NCBI GenBank assembly: GCA_017935675.1
Contig: JAGBHE010000054.1
Location: 1 to 64,000, forward strand
Direction: 5' to 3'
From: Clostridia bacterium
Lineage (GTDB): Bacteria > Bacillota > Clostridia > UBA1381
DNA length: 64,000 nt
Below are positions 16,123 to 26,408 of the stretch, piece by piece. The first letter of the stretch is position 1, and every line of letters begins with the position of its first letter. The notes under the pieces were generated by a model. That model had not been told where the DNA came from and did not search any database. It was given only the letters and a program-made list of their open reading frames with translations. A program made the translations under genes and the position numbers.

Positions 16123-18078
16123 ATGAACGATAACAATAACAAAAACAAAAAACTGCCGCCCTCCGGCAATAATTCATTTTTTATTTTTCTTATTATATCA
16201 GTTGTGGCTACTGTGATACTGAATGTCGCGATTTCTTCGCTTACGGCACCGAAAACAAAGGAAATACTGTACAGTGATTTTGTACAGATGATAAAAAATG
16301 ATGAAATTGAAGAGGTGGTTCTGGCGGCGGATAAAATACAGGTTATAAAAAAGGATTCCGGTTCCAAGACTACAACAGAGAAGCTTCTGAAGCTTTGGGG
16401 CATGAAGGATAATACACGTCAGGAGCTGTACTATACCGGTTATATAAATGACCAAAGGCTTTTGCCGCTTCTGGACGAGAAGGGAATAAAGTACTCAACA
16501 CCTATTCAGTATTCAAATCCTGTGCTGGAATTTTTCCTTGCATGGATACTGCCGCTGCTCTTTATATATGGTATGTTCTTTCTCGTTTCGCGCTCGCTTT
16601 CAAAGAAGATGGGCGGAGGAATTATGGGCGTTGGTCAGTCAAAGGCAAAAATGTATATGGAGAGCAAAACAGGTGTTTCCTTCCGTGATGTTGCAGGTCA
16701 GGAGGAGGCAAAGGAATCTCTTAATGAAATCGTGGATTTTCTGCATAATCCCATGAAATATACGGCTATCGGAGCAAAGCAGCCGAAGGGCGCGCTGCTT
16801 GTAGGACCTCCGGGAACAGGAAAAACCCTTCTTGCAAAGGCAGTTGCCGGAGAGGCAAATGTTCCGTTTTTTTCTCTTTCCGGTTCGGAATTTGTTGAAA
16901 TGTTCGTAGGCGTGGGAGCCTCCAGAGTACGTGATTTGTTTAAGCAGGCATCTCAGAATGCGCCGTGTATTATATTTATTGACGAAATTGACGCAATAGG
17001 TAAAAGCCGTGACAATCAGCTGGGCTCAAATGATGAAAGAGAACAGACATTAAATCAGCTGCTTGCCGAAATGGACGGCTTTGATTCGTCAAAGGGTGTG
17101 GTTATTCTCGCCGCAACAAACAGACCGGATGTGCTGGATAAGGCACTGCTTCGGCCCGGGCGTTTTGACAGGAGAATAATTGTGGAAAAGCCTGATTTGA
17201 AAGGCCGTGAAGCAATACTTCACGTTCATGTGAAAAATGTTAAAATGGCTCCTGAGGTTGATCTGCATGAAATTGCACTTGCAACGAGCGGTGCTGTCGG
17301 CGCAGACCTTGCAAACATGGTAAATGAGGCGGCGCTTCGCGCTGTAAGAATGGGCAGAAGCGTTGTTATACAAGAAGATCTCATGGAGGCCGTTGAGGTT
17401 ATAATTGCCGGTAAGGAGAAAAAAGACAGGATTTTGTCCGACAATGAAAAGAAGCTTGTCGCATATCATGAGGTAGGTCATGCACTGGCAACTGCTGTTT
17501 CAAAGAATACCGACCCGGTGCAGAAAATAACGATTGTGCCTCGTACAATGGGGGCGCTCGGATATACCATGCAAATGCCCGAGGAAGAAAAATATCTTAT
17601 GAACAAGGATGAAATCATAGATGAGCTTACCGTGCTTCTTGCAGGACGTGCAGCTGAGGAGGTTGCTTTCGGAGTAAAAACTACCGGGGCATCAAATGAT
17701 ATTGAACGTGCAACAGAGCTTGCAAGAAATATGATAACAATTTACGGTATGAGCGATAAATTCGGCATGATTGGTCTTGAAAGCATACAAAATCGTTATC
17801 TTGACGGCAGACGGGTATCAAACTGCTCGCAGGAGACTCAGGCAGCTGTTGATGATGAGGTGAGAGATGTTCTTGAAAAGTGTCATAAAACGGCCGTAGA
17901 CATTCTTGAGAACAACCGCACGGCCCTTGACAGGATTTCGGAATTCCTTATTGAAAAGGAAACCATAACAGGAAAGGAGTTTATGGAAATATTCAATAAA
18001 GTTAAATCGGAAAATTTGCTTGATGAGCAGACTGCTGATGATGTTCAGGAAACAGATAATAATTTGTGTGACTTTTAA
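16123..18078 (+). CDS. ftsH: ATP-dependent zinc metalloprotease FtsH
   Basis: 651 residues. Two membrane segments (about 12-32 and 135-160) bracket the external domain. Then the AAA domain: Walker A GPPGTGKT (about 228), Walker [12 protein letters not shown], second region of homology [18 protein letters not shown], and the zinc site HEVGH (about 449; HEAGH is commoner, but HExxH is kept). FtsH degrades membrane and regulatory proteins. ATG behind GGGAGG. It is monocistronic as far as can be seen. Confidence 0.95.
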   Translation: MNDNNNKNKKLPPSGNNSFFIFLIISVVATVILNVAISSLTAPKTKEILYSDFVQMIKNDEIEEVVLAADKIQVIKKDSGSKTTTEKLLKLWGMKDNTRQELYYTGYINDQRLLPLLDEKGIKYSTPIQYSNPVLEFFLAWILPLLFIYGMFFLVSRSLSKKMGGGIMGVGQSKAKMYMESKTGVSFRDVAGQEEAKESLNEIVDFLHNPMKYTAIGAKQPKGALLVGPPGTGKTLLAKAVAGEANVPFFSLSGSEFVEMFVGVGASRVRDLFKQASQNAPCIIFIDEIDAIGKSRDNQLGSNDEREQTLNQLLAEMDGFDSSKGVVILAATNRPDVLDKALLRPGRFDRRIIVEKPDLKGREAILHVHVKNVKMAPEVDLHEIALATSGAVGADLANMVNEAALRAVRMGRSVVIQEDLMEAVEVIIAGKEKKDRILSDNEKKLVAYHEVGHALATAVSKNTDPVQKITIVPRTMGALGYTMQMPEEEKYLMNKDEIIDELTVLLAGRAAEEVAFGVKTTGASNDIERATELARNMITIYGMSDKFGMIGLESIQNRYLDGRRVSNCSQETQAAVDDEVRDVLEKCHKTAVDILENNRTALDRISEFLIEKETITGKEFMEIFNKVKSENLLDEQTADDVQETDNNLCDF

Positions 18079-18138
18079 CGGATTTTATGTGAAATTAAAA
18101 AAAAATATTAACATAATGTTAAAAATCCAAAAAAAACC

Positions 18139-18167
18139 TGTACAATCTTTTATCTTTGTGATAGAAT
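18139..18167 (+). promoter_or_regulatory. Possible promoter of the DADKT-repeat gene
   Basis: TGTACA, 17 bases, TAGAAT (18162-18167), about 75 bases before the start codon. Confidence 0.45.
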
Positions 18168-18240
18168 ATTTTTAAATTAGTGCCGGAGCTGTTTTCCGGA
18201 TCTTATAAAATTTACAGAATGTTTAGGGAGGACAAAGGTT

Positions 18241-19248
18241 ATGAATGAACTTAAAAAGAAAATTGCAGTTATCGCAGCGATAGCAATGCTTTCAGCATCT
18301 GCTTCTTTCACTGCATTTGCAGCAGACGCTGACAAGACAGACGCAGCTGCAGGTGCTGCTGTAACTGACAAGGCAGAAGCTGATAAGACAGAAGCTGACA
18401 AAGCAGAAGCTGACAAGACAGACGCTGACAAAGCAGACGCTGACAAGGCAGACGCTGACAAAGCAGATGCTGATAAGACAGATGCTGACAAAGCTGATGC
18501 TGACAAAACAGACGCTGACAAGACAGACGCTGATAAAACAGACGCCGACAAGACAGATGCTGACAAAACAGACGCTGATAAGGCAGATGCTGATGCTGAC
18601 ACGCTTACCAAGGAGCAGATGAAGGAAATTATTGCAAAGGTAAAGCTTGAAGAGGGTGTTAATGTTATATATAAGGACGCTCTTATAAAATTTGATGTTA
18701 AGCCGCAGATAGTTGAGGACAGAACTCTTGTACCTCTTCGCGCAATCTTTGAGGCTCTCGGAGCTGAGATTAAGTGGGATGAGAAAACATATACCGTTAC
18801 AGCCGTAAAGGACGATATCACAATCGTTGTTAAAATCGGTGAAAAGACTCTTACAAAGAACGGAACAGCAGTTGAGCTTGATGTTCCTGCTCAGATAGTT
18901 GAGGACAGAACTCTTGTACCTCTTCGTGCAATCAGTGAAAGCTTCGGAAATCTTGTAGATTTTGAAGATGAAACAAAAACTGTTATCATCAGAGATGCAG
19001 TTGCTGACAAGACAGACGCTGATAAGACAGATGCTGATAAGACAGATGCTGATAAGACAGACGCTGATAAAGCAGACGCTGACAAAGCAGAGGCCGACAA
19101 GACAGATGCTGACAAGACAGCTGCTGACAAAGCAGATGCTGACAAGACAGACGCTGACAAGACGGATGCTGACAAGACAGACGCTGACAAGGCAGATGCT
19201 GACAAAACAGATGCAGATGCTAAAGACGCAGCAGGTACAGAAAAGTAA
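18241..19248 (+). CDS. Exported stalk-domain protein flanked by DADKT pentapeptide repeats
   Basis: 335 residues. A signal peptide (1-27, ending SASFTAFA) precedes a long tract of A-D-K-(T/A)-(D/E/A) pentads (about 30-120). Next are two copper-amine-oxidase-N-like stalk repeats (about 140-255), each with the signature PQIVEDRTLVPLRA or PAQIVEDRTLVPLRA, then a second pentad tract (about 260-330). The tracts are extremely rich in Asp and Lys, probably unstructured and hydrophilic. No SLH or sortase signal is present, so it may be secreted or held by the wall through charge. Function unknown; stalk domains are common on surface proteins of clostridia. GGAGG before ATG. Confidence 0.8.
   Translation: MNELKKKIAVIAAIAMLSASASFTAFAADADKTDAAAGAAVTDKAEADKTEADKAEADKTDADKADADKADADKADADKTDADKADADKTDADKTDADKTDADKTDADKTDADKADADADTLTKEQMKEIIAKVKLEEGVNVIYKDALIKFDVKPQIVEDRTLVPLRAIFEALGAEIKWDEKTYTVTAVKDDITIVVKIGEKTLTKNGTAVELDVPAQIVEDRTLVPLRAISESFGNLVDFEDETKTVIIRDAVADKTDADKTDADKTDADKTDADKADADKAEADKTDADKTAADKADADKTDADKTDADKTDADKADADKTDADAKDAAGTEK
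18331..18600 (+). repeat. 15-bp tandem repeat tract 1 (DADKT/A coding)
   Basis: Degenerate tandem copies of GCTGACAAGACAGAC, in frame; third-position variation (GAC/GAT, AAG/AAA) and ACA/GCA exchange produce the T/A pentad variants. Such tracts expand and contract by slippage or recombination. Confidence 0.85.
19003..19221 (+). repeat. 15-bp tandem repeat tract 2
   Basis: Same 15-base unit as tract 1, on the other side of the stalk domains, also in frame. The two tracts could recombine and delete the stalk domains. Confidence 0.85.
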
Positions 19249-19270
19249 TTAATGCTGAACTGATATCAGG

Positions 19271-19300
19271 TGCGCGGCGATTTTTCGCCGCGCATTTATT
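19271..19300 (+). terminator. Terminator after the DADKT-repeat gene
   Basis: TGCGCGGCGA and TCGCCGCGCA form a perfect 10-bp stem with a 4-base loop, followed by TTTATT. Confidence 0.7.
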
Positions 19301-19319
19301 GATTTCGGAGGAAAAGAAA

Positions 19320-20903
19320 ATGGGAACACTGTTAAAAAAAATATCAGCTTGCGCTGTGGCAGGTTTTATAATGATGTGCAGTATCTGTGCATATGCCGAG
19401 TTGATTTCAGAAGAAAAAATTATTTATAAAAATCCAATATGTGATGTTTATGCGGTAGGAACCGGTGAGAATGAATGGTATGTAACAGATGCCGATAATA
19501 ATATTTTCGGAGGGCCTTACAAGGAAGTCAGCAATTTCAGTGACTTTGCCTATGCAATGAATTATGACGGCTCAAGGGTATTATTTGACAAAGACGGCAG
19601 TGTGCTGGCAGAAGCACCTGCAAATTATGAGATATATCCCCCTTGCAACGGGATATATGCCATTGCCAACGCCCTTGATACGAGGGATGTTTTTGAATTT
19701 ACCGTATATGACTATGCAACTAAGGAAAAACTGTTTACATCGGACCGGTTTTTTATGTATTATCTTGAGCAGCAAACAGATAAGATGTTTATTGAAAAAG
19801 ACGGTAAGTATGCGATTATAAACAGAAAGGGTGAGTTCATTACAGATTATATTTATGATGATGTAAAACAACGGTTTAATCCGAACTATGAACCTTTCCC
19901 TCATTCATATGCCATTGTTGTGCAGGACGGTGTTGAAAAATATATAGATTGGGATTTAAATGAAATAAATCTTGATAATTATAACGGAGAACCTTTTGTT
20001 ACAAATTTTAACCGCTTACATAAGTTCGGCACATTTGAAGATTATAAAAACTATTATCAGATGGAAAGCGGGAAAAAGAGAGCCGTTTACGATATGGATA
20101 CCGGCACTTATATTGTTCCGTTTCAGGATAAGCTTGAGTTTTTTGCAATAGATGATAAATATATTTACGCAGGAAAGGACGGACGCAGCGGCTTGCTTGA
20201 CCGCGGATTAAAGGAGGTTCTTCCTTTTGAGTATAACTATTTATCCGCAGACAATAAATTTGGCTTTGTGTATTTTTCCAAGAGTAACGGAGAGGGGATA
20301 GAGAGCGGATTTTTGGACATGGAAAGGAATACCGTGGCAATTGGTTTTGACTGCATCATTGCGGAGAAGGGTATATTCATTAAAAATTATACCGACTACT
20401 CGAACGGTTATAAGAGATACTGTGCAGAAATTTTAAATGCCGCAGGACATAATCTGACGGGTAAGGTATACGCGTATGTTATTTACGAGGACGGAGTATT
20501 TAAGGCAGCCTACAGTGTCACGGCAGAGGAGCATGAAACGGTGGAGGTAGACCGCAATTTTGCAGTGATTAAGCTTAACGGAAAATACCTTGATTTTGAC
20601 GGCGTAATCGTGAATGACAGAACCTTAGTACCTATGAGAGAAATAATTGAAGGCTATGGAGGTGTTGTTGACTGGAACGCCGATAATACCACGGTTCGTG
20701 CTGAAATTGACGGCAAGGTTATTGAGCTTGCCATAGGCTCAAATATTATGAAGACAGACGGAACCGAAAAAGAATTGGATGTTCCGGCTCAGATTATCAA
20801 TGATAAAACAATGCTCCCTCTGCGTGCCGTTTCCGAAGAAATCGGCGCAAAGGTTGATTGGGATGAGCGTATAAAATGTGTGTACATTGACAGATTACCA
20901 TAA
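19320..20903 (+). CDS. Exported WG-repeat protein with C-terminal stalk domain
   Basis: 527 residues starting at ATG 19320 behind GGAGG. Signal peptide 1-27 (cleavage near CAYA). The body holds WG/KWG-like beta repeats: IEKDGKYAIINRKGEFITDY, GKDGRSGLLDRGLKEVLPFE and others. The C-terminus carries a copper-amine-oxidase-N stalk pair (VIVNDRTLVPMREI, then IINDKTMLPLRAV). It is the same stalk type as in the gene before it, so the two are likely related surface components. Role unknown. Confidence 0.75.
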   Translation: MGTLLKKISACAVAGFIMMCSICAYAELISEEKIIYKNPICDVYAVGTGENEWYVTDADNNIFGGPYKEVSNFSDFAYAMNYDGSRVLFDKDGSVLAEAPANYEIYPPCNGIYAIANALDTRDVFEFTVYDYATKEKLFTSDRFFMYYLEQQTDKMFIEKDGKYAIINRKGEFITDYIYDDVKQRFNPNYEPFPHSYAIVVQDGVEKYIDWDLNEINLDNYNGEPFVTNFNRLHKFGTFEDYKNYYQMESGKKRAVYDMDTGTYIVPFQDKLEFFAIDDKYIYAGKDGRSGLLDRGLKEVLPFEYNYLSADNKFGFVYFSKSNGEGIESGFLDMERNTVAIGFDCIIAEKGIFIKNYTDYSNGYKRYCAEILNAAGHNLTGKVYAYVIYEDGVFKAAYSVTAEEHETVEVDRNFAVIKLNGKYLDFDGVIVNDRTLVPMREIIEGYGGVVDWNADNTTVRAEIDGKVIELAIGSNIMKTDGTEKELDVPAQIINDKTMLPLRAVSEEIGAKVDWDERIKCVYIDRLP

Positions 20904-20948
20904 AAAATTAACAGAATAGAGGCGGCTGCCCCTATTCTGTTAATTTTT
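20902..20948. terminator. Bidirectional terminator between converging genes
   Basis: AAAAATTAACAGAATAG pairs perfectly with CTATTCTGTTAATTTTT around an 11-base loop; A and T runs on both sides serve both strands. It includes the stop codon of the minus-strand gene. Confidence 0.85.
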
Positions 20949-22571
20949 ATATTCTGATATTATCGTGTCCCAAATATCCATATATTGCTCCGGATTCCCG
21001 TCAGCAACCGCACCGATACGCCATATTGATAAAGAATTTATACCAAACATTTTCGCAAGGATTATTTTGTCTTTTACGCTTCTGCTGTCCTCATACCAAA
21101 GCAAAATTTGCTGATTGCTTTCAGTAGTATAAAACGCGTATGGATTTTTGTATGTTTGTGAATATGTAATTTCCGTATCGTCCTGCGTCAAGCGTTTTTG
21201 GACAGTATCTATGGATGGGTGCATAGATGTATTATCAGTAATTTTTTTGTCTGTTGTATTCCAGGCATTTGTGCTTGCCGTACTTACAGCAAGCTGTATT
21301 TTACTTTTATCGGAAACGCCTGTCGCCTGATTGGTTATGGCTTTTAAAGCAGTATACACTTCATCAAAAGGAGTTACGGGAGTCGCAATAAAATCTGTAT
21401 TCAGCAAATTGTCCGGTAAGGTGTATGCGGCATAATCATGAGCCATTAAGATTATGCGGTCTGCATAATCTCCCAATGTCTTATAATCATAAGCGTCAAA
21501 GTATTCATTGCTGTGCTTTAATACAGGGTGTACTGCTATATATAACCTTTTATCACCCAGCAGGAGTTTAAGCTCTTTGGCAAATTCGTTTAAGCCGTCT
21601 TTAAGCTCCGCGCCTTTCATGCCTTCAAAGTCTATTGTTACTCCATCATAGCTTTTTGAGGCTGATAATATTTGGCTTATGGCTTCGCTTCGGTTTTTCG
21701 GATTCAGCAATATAGCAATACAGTCTTCATTATCTGTCATGGTTACGGCAAGATTTATTGATACGCCGTTTTCACGCATATAGTCTATTGCATTTTGTGA
21801 GCCGTCCGGTATGCACCAGTCGTTTCCGCCGCCCGAGGTTTGATTTAATAAAACGGTATTGTCATCTGTGTATTGGAGTCTGCTCCAGCCAAAAGAAACA
21901 GAATCCATTTGCGCCGCAATTTCCTTCTGCTTCCAGGAGGATATGGCATAAAAACCGTGTATTTCTTTTAACGGAGACGTAAGCTTGTTATACATTCTCA
22001 TCATCATGGCTGCGCCTTCCTCACGAAGCGCCGGACCCTCGGGGTCAAAAACAGTGTCTGATTTACCGTTTATTATACCGAGAGTATAGGCAACGGAAAT
22101 ATATCCCTCATCAACGGACACATCATTAAATACGCTGTTTGTTTCAGATTGTGCAAGCTCAGAATAGCCTAATGCTTTAACAAGCATGACAGCCATTTCA
22201 CGTCTTGTGATATTGTCGTTCGGTCTGAAATCTGCTTCGTTAAAGACATTGTGCTCAGCCAAGGTGTTTATATCGGCAAAATACCATTTGTCGGATTGAA
22301 CATCGGAAAAGGCTTGTACGGCAGCAATGCTTTTATCCCATTTCATGAGCCTTACAAGCATTGCTGCAAATTCGCTTCGTTTAACTTTGTCGCCAAGCCC
22401 GAAAGTTCCGTCATCCCTGCCGTTTATAATTTTTGCGTCTGCAGCATCATTTATTACTGATACAGCCCAATGCCCGGAGGGAACGTCTGTATATTCTGCC
22501 GCACCCGCAGTAATGCCTGCGGTAAATATACCTGCTGTTATTAATATGCTTAATATTGTTTTAAATTTCAT
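20940..22571 (-). CDS. SLH-anchored GH18-family glycoside hydrolase
   Basis: 543 residues. Signal peptide (1-24), then three SLH modules (about 26-85, 90-150, 150-205: YTDVPSGHWAVSVINDA, FSDVQSDKWYFADINTL, FNDVSVDEGYISVAY). The C-terminal half is a GH18 barrel with the catalytic motif DGVTIDFEG (about 305-313), where the final Glu is the proton donor. Its relatives include spore-cortex and peptidoglycan N-acetylglucosaminidases (SleL/YaaH type) as well as chitinases; a cell-wall substrate is the more likely. It overlaps the rluA stop by 4 bases and is co-transcribed with it. Confidence 0.85.
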   Translation of the reverse strand: MKFKTILSILITAGIFTAGITAGAAEYTDVPSGHWAVSVINDAADAKIINGRDDGTFGLGDKVKRSEFAAMLVRLMKWDKSIAAVQAFSDVQSDKWYFADINTLAEHNVFNEADFRPNDNITRREMAVMLVKALGYSELAQSETNSVFNDVSVDEGYISVAYTLGIINGKSDTVFDPEGPALREEGAAMMMRMYNKLTSPLKEIHGFYAISSWKQKEIAAQMDSVSFGWSRLQYTDDNTVLLNQTSGGGNDWCIPDGSQNAIDYMRENGVSINLAVTMTDNEDCIAILLNPKNRSEAISQILSASKSYDGVTIDFEGMKGAELKDGLNEFAKELKLLLGDKRLYIAVHPVLKHSNEYFDAYDYKTLGDYADRIILMAHDYAAYTLPDNLLNTDFIATPVTPFDEVYTALKAITNQATGVSDKSKIQLAVSTASTNAWNTTDKKITDNTSMHPSIDTVQKRLTQDDTEITYSQTYKNPYAFYTTESNQQILLWYEDSRSVKDKIILAKMFGINSLSIWRIGAVADGNPEQYMDIWDTIISEYKN

Positions 22572-23479
22572 AGCGCGCCTCCAAATCGTTTTTCTGCCTC
22601 CGGCAGTGTTATTTCAAGCCCGTTTATATATTCCAATTTCCCGGCCGGAGAGGTAAATGCAAATTTGATTTTGTAGCTTATAAGAGCATAGCCTGACTTT
22701 TCAAATGAGCCTCCGTATTTTTTGTCACCCGTAAGCGGATGCCCTATTGCTGAAAGCTGTGCACGTATCTGATGAGTTCTGCCTGTAAGAAGCTTTATTT
22801 CAAGCAGTGAATGCTCGTTATTTGAGGAAATAACCCTGTATGCGGTTCTTATCTCTTTTCCTTCTTCACCGAGTGACACCGTTTTATCGCCTCTTTTCAG
22901 CTTAGAAACAATAAGGTCTTCTTTTTTTCCCGGTATCCCGTCGCAAATGCAGAGATAGTATTTTTCAATTTCTCTGTTCTTGATTTTTTCGTTAATAATC
23001 CGGAGCGAAGGCGCGTTTTTTGCGGCAATTACAAGCCCGGAGGTGTTTCTGTCAAGCCTGTTGCAAAGTGCGGGAGTAAAGCTGTTTTCCGAAATCGGAT
23101 TATATTCGTTCTTGGCCTCAAGGTAGTAGAGAATACGGCCGATAAGTGTGTCAGAGGTGCCTTTATCATCGGCATGTACCGGAATTCCGGCAGGCTTGTT
23201 GACAATAAGAATATTATTATCCTCATAAACCACTTCCGGAGGGGGAGCTGCTGCCGTATGCCTTTTTTCGGGCAGAAATTCGTCGGAAAAGTACAATGCC
23301 ACAGTGTCTCCCTCCTCAAGCATACGGCTGCAATCCCTGCATCGCAGACCGTTTATGCGCACGCTGTTTTTTCGTATTCCTTTATGCATGAGGGATTCCG
23401 GCAGACCCGGCATTGCTTTTTTTATGAATTTGTCGAGTCTTTGCCCTGCATCATTTTCGTTTATAAGGTATGTTTTCAT
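22568..23479 (-). CDS. RluA-family 23S/tRNA pseudouridine synthase
   Basis: 303 residues. N-terminal S4 RNA-binding domain (AGQRLDKFIKKAMPGLPESL), then the catalytic fold with LCNRLDRNTSGLVIAAK, where the Asp (about 141) is the catalytic residue, and the block LTGRTHQIRAQLSAIGHP. It isomerises uridine in rRNA (RluC/RluD type); which site cannot be told. ATG start behind TTGGAGATT. The gene is first in the operon with the GH18 protein. Confidence 0.9.
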   Translation of the reverse strand: MKTYLINENDAGQRLDKFIKKAMPGLPESLMHKGIRKNSVRINGLRCRDCSRMLEEGDTVALYFSDEFLPEKRHTAAAPPPEVVYEDNNILIVNKPAGIPVHADDKGTSDTLIGRILYYLEAKNEYNPISENSFTPALCNRLDRNTSGLVIAAKNAPSLRIINEKIKNREIEKYYLCICDGIPGKKEDLIVSKLKRGDKTVSLGEEGKEIRTAYRVISSNNEHSLLEIKLLTGRTHQIRAQLSAIGHPLTGDKKYGGSFEKSGYALISYKIKFAFTSPAGKLEYINGLEITLPEAEKRFGGAL

Positions 23480-23530
23480 AGCGGAATCTCCAAAAATTTA
23501 AAAAATGTTCATAAAATATTTATTAAAACA

Positions 23531-23562
23531 TATTGTATCATAAATCAAAATATGATACAATA
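23531..23562. promoter_or_regulatory. Symmetric divergent promoter pair (rluA operon / DUF624 operon)
   Basis: TATTGTATCATA (23531-23542) and TATGATACAATA (23551-23562) are perfect inverted copies. Read on the plus strand they give TTGTAT-17-TACAAT (23533-23561); read on the minus strand they give exactly the same promoter. Each strand's -35 therefore overlaps the other's -10. Confidence 0.65.
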
Positions 23563-23674
23563 TATTTTAAGAAATTTGTTGAAAATGATATTTTGATTTC
23601 ATAAAACATCTTTTGCTTGTAAACACAGAAAGCTGAAGCTGTTTGAGGATATCTCAGGAAGGACTTGTATTTTT

Positions 23675-24538
23675 ATGGGACTTTTTTCATTTAACTATGC
23701 GAAACCGGGACCGGGAGTTGATAAGGATGCGCCGAAGAAAAAAGGCATATTCCTTTATTTTGAACTGCTGGGAAGAAAGTTTTTTAAGCTGTGCCAGGTA
23801 AATATGCTTTACTTTTTGTGCAGCATACCTTATATCGCATTGATGTTTCTTTTTATAACCGGATTTTTCGGCGGTTATTTTACTGAGATGATACAGTCAA
23901 TAAATATGCCCGGAGAGGAAATCAGCGGAGAAAGCGTAAGCACAATTTTACTTATGCTTACAAGTCTGCTGACCATGCTGTTTTTTGCACTATGGGGCTC
24001 GGGGCCGGCGTCCGCATCCTTTGCATACGTAACAAGATGCTTTACAAGAGAAGAGCATTCTTGGATATGGAGTGATTTTATCCGCATATTCAAGGAGAAT
24101 TTCAAGCAGGCAATGATAGTTGTTGTTATGGATTTTGTCATGCTGTTTCTTATGCTTAATGCGCTTATTCAGTACTGGAACTTGTATACAACGCAGAATC
24201 AGTTTGTTTTTGCGCTTCTTATGTATTTATGCTTTATGATGTTTATTATTTACACTTTTATGCATTTTCATATATATCAGCTTATGATTACCTTTGAATG
24301 CAAGTTCAGAGATTTGCTGAAAAATGCTCTGATGCTTGCTTTCGGTAAGGCTCCGATGAACCTTGTTCTCGGTGCGCTTGCAATAGCTTTGCTTGGAGTC
24401 ATGTTTAATTATTTGCAGCCTGTGTTTGCACTGCTGTTATGCTTTTTGGTTTTTCTCGGTCTTGTCAGATATCCGATTGAGTTTTATTCTGCAAGAACAA
24501 TACAGAGAATAGCCATTGAGTTTAAGGAGGATAAGTAA
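23675..24538 (+). CDS. DUF624 (YesL-like) membrane protein
   Basis: 287 residues with five to six membrane helices. The start [20 protein letters not shown], then [20 protein letters not shown], is typical of the DUF624 family, often found near sugar-uptake genes; its biochemical role is not established. It is the first gene of a run with mnmG; its terminal codons hold the mnmG ribosome-binding site. Confidence 0.75.
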   Translation: MGLFSFNYAKPGPGVDKDAPKKKGIFLYFELLGRKFFKLCQVNMLYFLCSIPYIALMFLFITGFFGGYFTEMIQSINMPGEEISGESVSTILLMLTSLLTMLFFALWGSGPASASFAYVTRCFTREEHSWIWSDFIRIFKENFKQAMIVVVMDFVMLFLMLNALIQYWNLYTTQNQFVFALLMYLCFMMFIIYTFMHFHIYQLMITFECKFRDLLKNALMLAFGKAPMNLVLGALAIALLGVMFNYLQPVFALLLCFLVFLGLVRYPIEFYSARTIQRIAIEFKEDK

Positions 24539-24542
24539 GCAG

Positions 24543-26402
24543 ATGGAATGCTTTGATATAGCTGTAATCGGGGGCGGCCACGCGGGAGCGGAGGCCGCTC
24601 TTGCCGCGGCAAGACTCGGCTGCCGTACGGTAATGTTTACAATAAGCCTTGACGCTGTAGGAAACCTGCCCTGCAATCCGAGCATCGGCGGAACAGCAAA
24701 GGGACATCTTGTACGTGAAATTGACGCTCTCGGAGGTGAGATGGGAAAGGCGGCTGACGCCACCTTTATTCAGTCGAAAATGCTGAACAGGGGGAAGGGG
24801 CCTGCAGTTCATTCGCTCAGATGTCAGATAGACAGAAAACGGTATCATATTGAGATGAAAAAACGGCTTGAAAATCAGAAAAATCTTCAGATCAAGCAGG
24901 CGGAAATCGTATCTGTTGACACTGATAACGGACATATATGCGGCGTAACAACTCAAACCGGAATGAAGTATTCCGTAAAATCGGTTATTGTTGCCGGAGG
25001 AACATATCTCAGGGGTAAAATCTTGATCGGTGAGTACGAGAAGGAGAGCGGTCCTGACGGAATGTTTCCGGCAAATGCGCTGTCTGAAAGCCTTCGCAGT
25101 CTCGGAGTTCGGCTGAGACGGTTTAAAACCGGAACCCCGGCACGCATTCATGCTGATTCCCTTGATTTTTCAAAAATGGAAAGGGAGGAGGGGGATGAGA
25201 AAATAGTTCCTTTTTCTTTTGAAACAAAAGGAGAGCTTAAAAATCTTGTTCCCTGCTATCTTACGTACACTAATGAGGAAACTCACAGAATCATAATGGA
25301 GAATATTAACAGAGCACCTATGTACAGCGGCAGAGTAGAGGGCGTTGGTGCAAGATATTGTCCGTCCATAGAGGACAAGGTTATGCGTTTTCGCGGAAAG
25401 CCGAGACATCAGCTTTTTATGGAGCCGATGGGTATTGATACAAAGGAGATATATGCTCAGGGTATAAGCACCGGTCTGCCTGAGGAGATACAGCTGCAAA
25501 TGCTCAGAACGATAAAAGGTCTTGAAAATGTTGAAATCATGCGCCCGGCATACGCAATTGAATATGATTGCTGCGACCCGATTCAGCTTTATCCCACACT
25601 TGAATTCAAGGATATACCGTTTTTGTACGGTGCAGGGCAGTTTAACGGTACCAGCGGCTATGAGGAGGCTGCTGCTCAAGGTTTGGTTGCCGGCATAAAT
25701 GCAGCAAATAAGCTGCTTGGCCGTCCGCGTCTTGTTCTCAGACGTTCTGACGGATATATAGGAACTCTTATTGAAGATCTTGTTACAAAAGGGACAAACG
25801 AGCCGTACAGAATGATGACCTCAAGGTCTGAATACAGGCTTTTGCTTCGTCAGGACAATGCTGATGAACGCCTTACTCCCATAGGCCATGAAATAGGGCT
25901 TATATCAGACGAAAGATATGCATGCTTTCTTGAAAAGGAGCGCATGATTGATGATGAGGTAAAACGTCTTGAAAGTATTATTATAACACCGTCACAGGCA
26001 AATCCTCTTCTTGAAAAATATGAAACGGCGCCGATAAAGACGGGTGTTCGGCTCAGTGAGCTTATAAGACGTCCTCAGCTTGACTATGAAAAGCTTGCTC
26101 CTGTTGACAGCGGCCGCCCGCAGCTTCCGGAGGAAGTGGCTGAACAGGCAGAGATAAGAATTAAATACGACGGTTATATAAAGCGTCAGAAAGCTCAGGT
26201 TGAGCAGTTTAAAAAGCTTGAAGACAAGCGTATTCCGGAGAATTTTGATTACAATAAGGTTTATGGGCTGAGGATTGAGGCGCGGCAGAAGCTTTCGGAT
26301 ATCAGGCCGGAATCCCTCGGACAGGCTTCCCGTATATCCGGCGTTTCCCCCGCCGATATTTCGGTGCTTATAGTTTGCCTCAAGGAAATGGACGGGAAGT
26401 GA
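24543..26402 (+). CDS. mnmG: tRNA uridine-5-carboxymethylaminomethyl modification enzyme MnmG (GidA)
   Basis: 619 residues, normal length. FAD-binding [17 protein letters not shown] at the N-terminus, the block [29 protein letters not shown] and the C-terminal helical domain ending near [15 protein letters not shown]. With MnmE it modifies U34 of several tRNAs. The start is at ATG 24543 because AAGGAGG lies 12 bases upstream. No mnmE is adjacent. Confidence 0.95.
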   Translation: MECFDIAVIGGGHAGAEAALAAARLGCRTVMFTISLDAVGNLPCNPSIGGTAKGHLVREIDALGGEMGKAADATFIQSKMLNRGKGPAVHSLRCQIDRKRYHIEMKKRLENQKNLQIKQAEIVSVDTDNGHICGVTTQTGMKYSVKSVIVAGGTYLRGKILIGEYEKESGPDGMFPANALSESLRSLGVRLRRFKTGTPARIHADSLDFSKMEREEGDEKIVPFSFETKGELKNLVPCYLTYTNEETHRIIMENINRAPMYSGRVEGVGARYCPSIEDKVMRFRGKPRHQLFMEPMGIDTKEIYAQGISTGLPEEIQLQMLRTIKGLENVEIMRPAYAIEYDCCDPIQLYPTLEFKDIPFLYGAGQFNGTSGYEEAAAQGLVAGINAANKLLGRPRLVLRRSDGYIGTLIEDLVTKGTNEPYRMMTSRSEYRLLLRQDNADERLTPIGHEIGLISDERYACFLEKERMIDDEVKRLESIIITPSQANPLLEKYETAPIKTGVRLSELIRRPQLDYEKLAPVDSGRPQLPEEVAEQAEIRIKYDGYIKRQKAQVEQFKKLEDKRIPENFDYNKVYGLRIEARQKLSDIRPESLGQASRISGVSPADISVLIVCLKEMDGK

Positions 26403-26408
26403 TTTTTT

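Noticed and set aside
17467..17481. HEVGH instead of HEAGH in FtsH as a loss of function
   Set aside because: The zinc ligands and catalytic Glu of HExxH are kept; the middle residue varies in the family.
18177..19205. Long minus-strand open frames rich in Ala/Ser/Val/Leu opposite the DADKT gene
   Set aside because: They are the antisense reading of the 15-base repeat; no ribosome-binding site, and the plus frame has a signal peptide and stalk domains.
18331..19221. Repeat tracts resembling a CRISPR-like or minisatellite array
   Set aside because: Unit is 15 bases, contiguous, in frame, without spacers; it is a protein-coding repeat.
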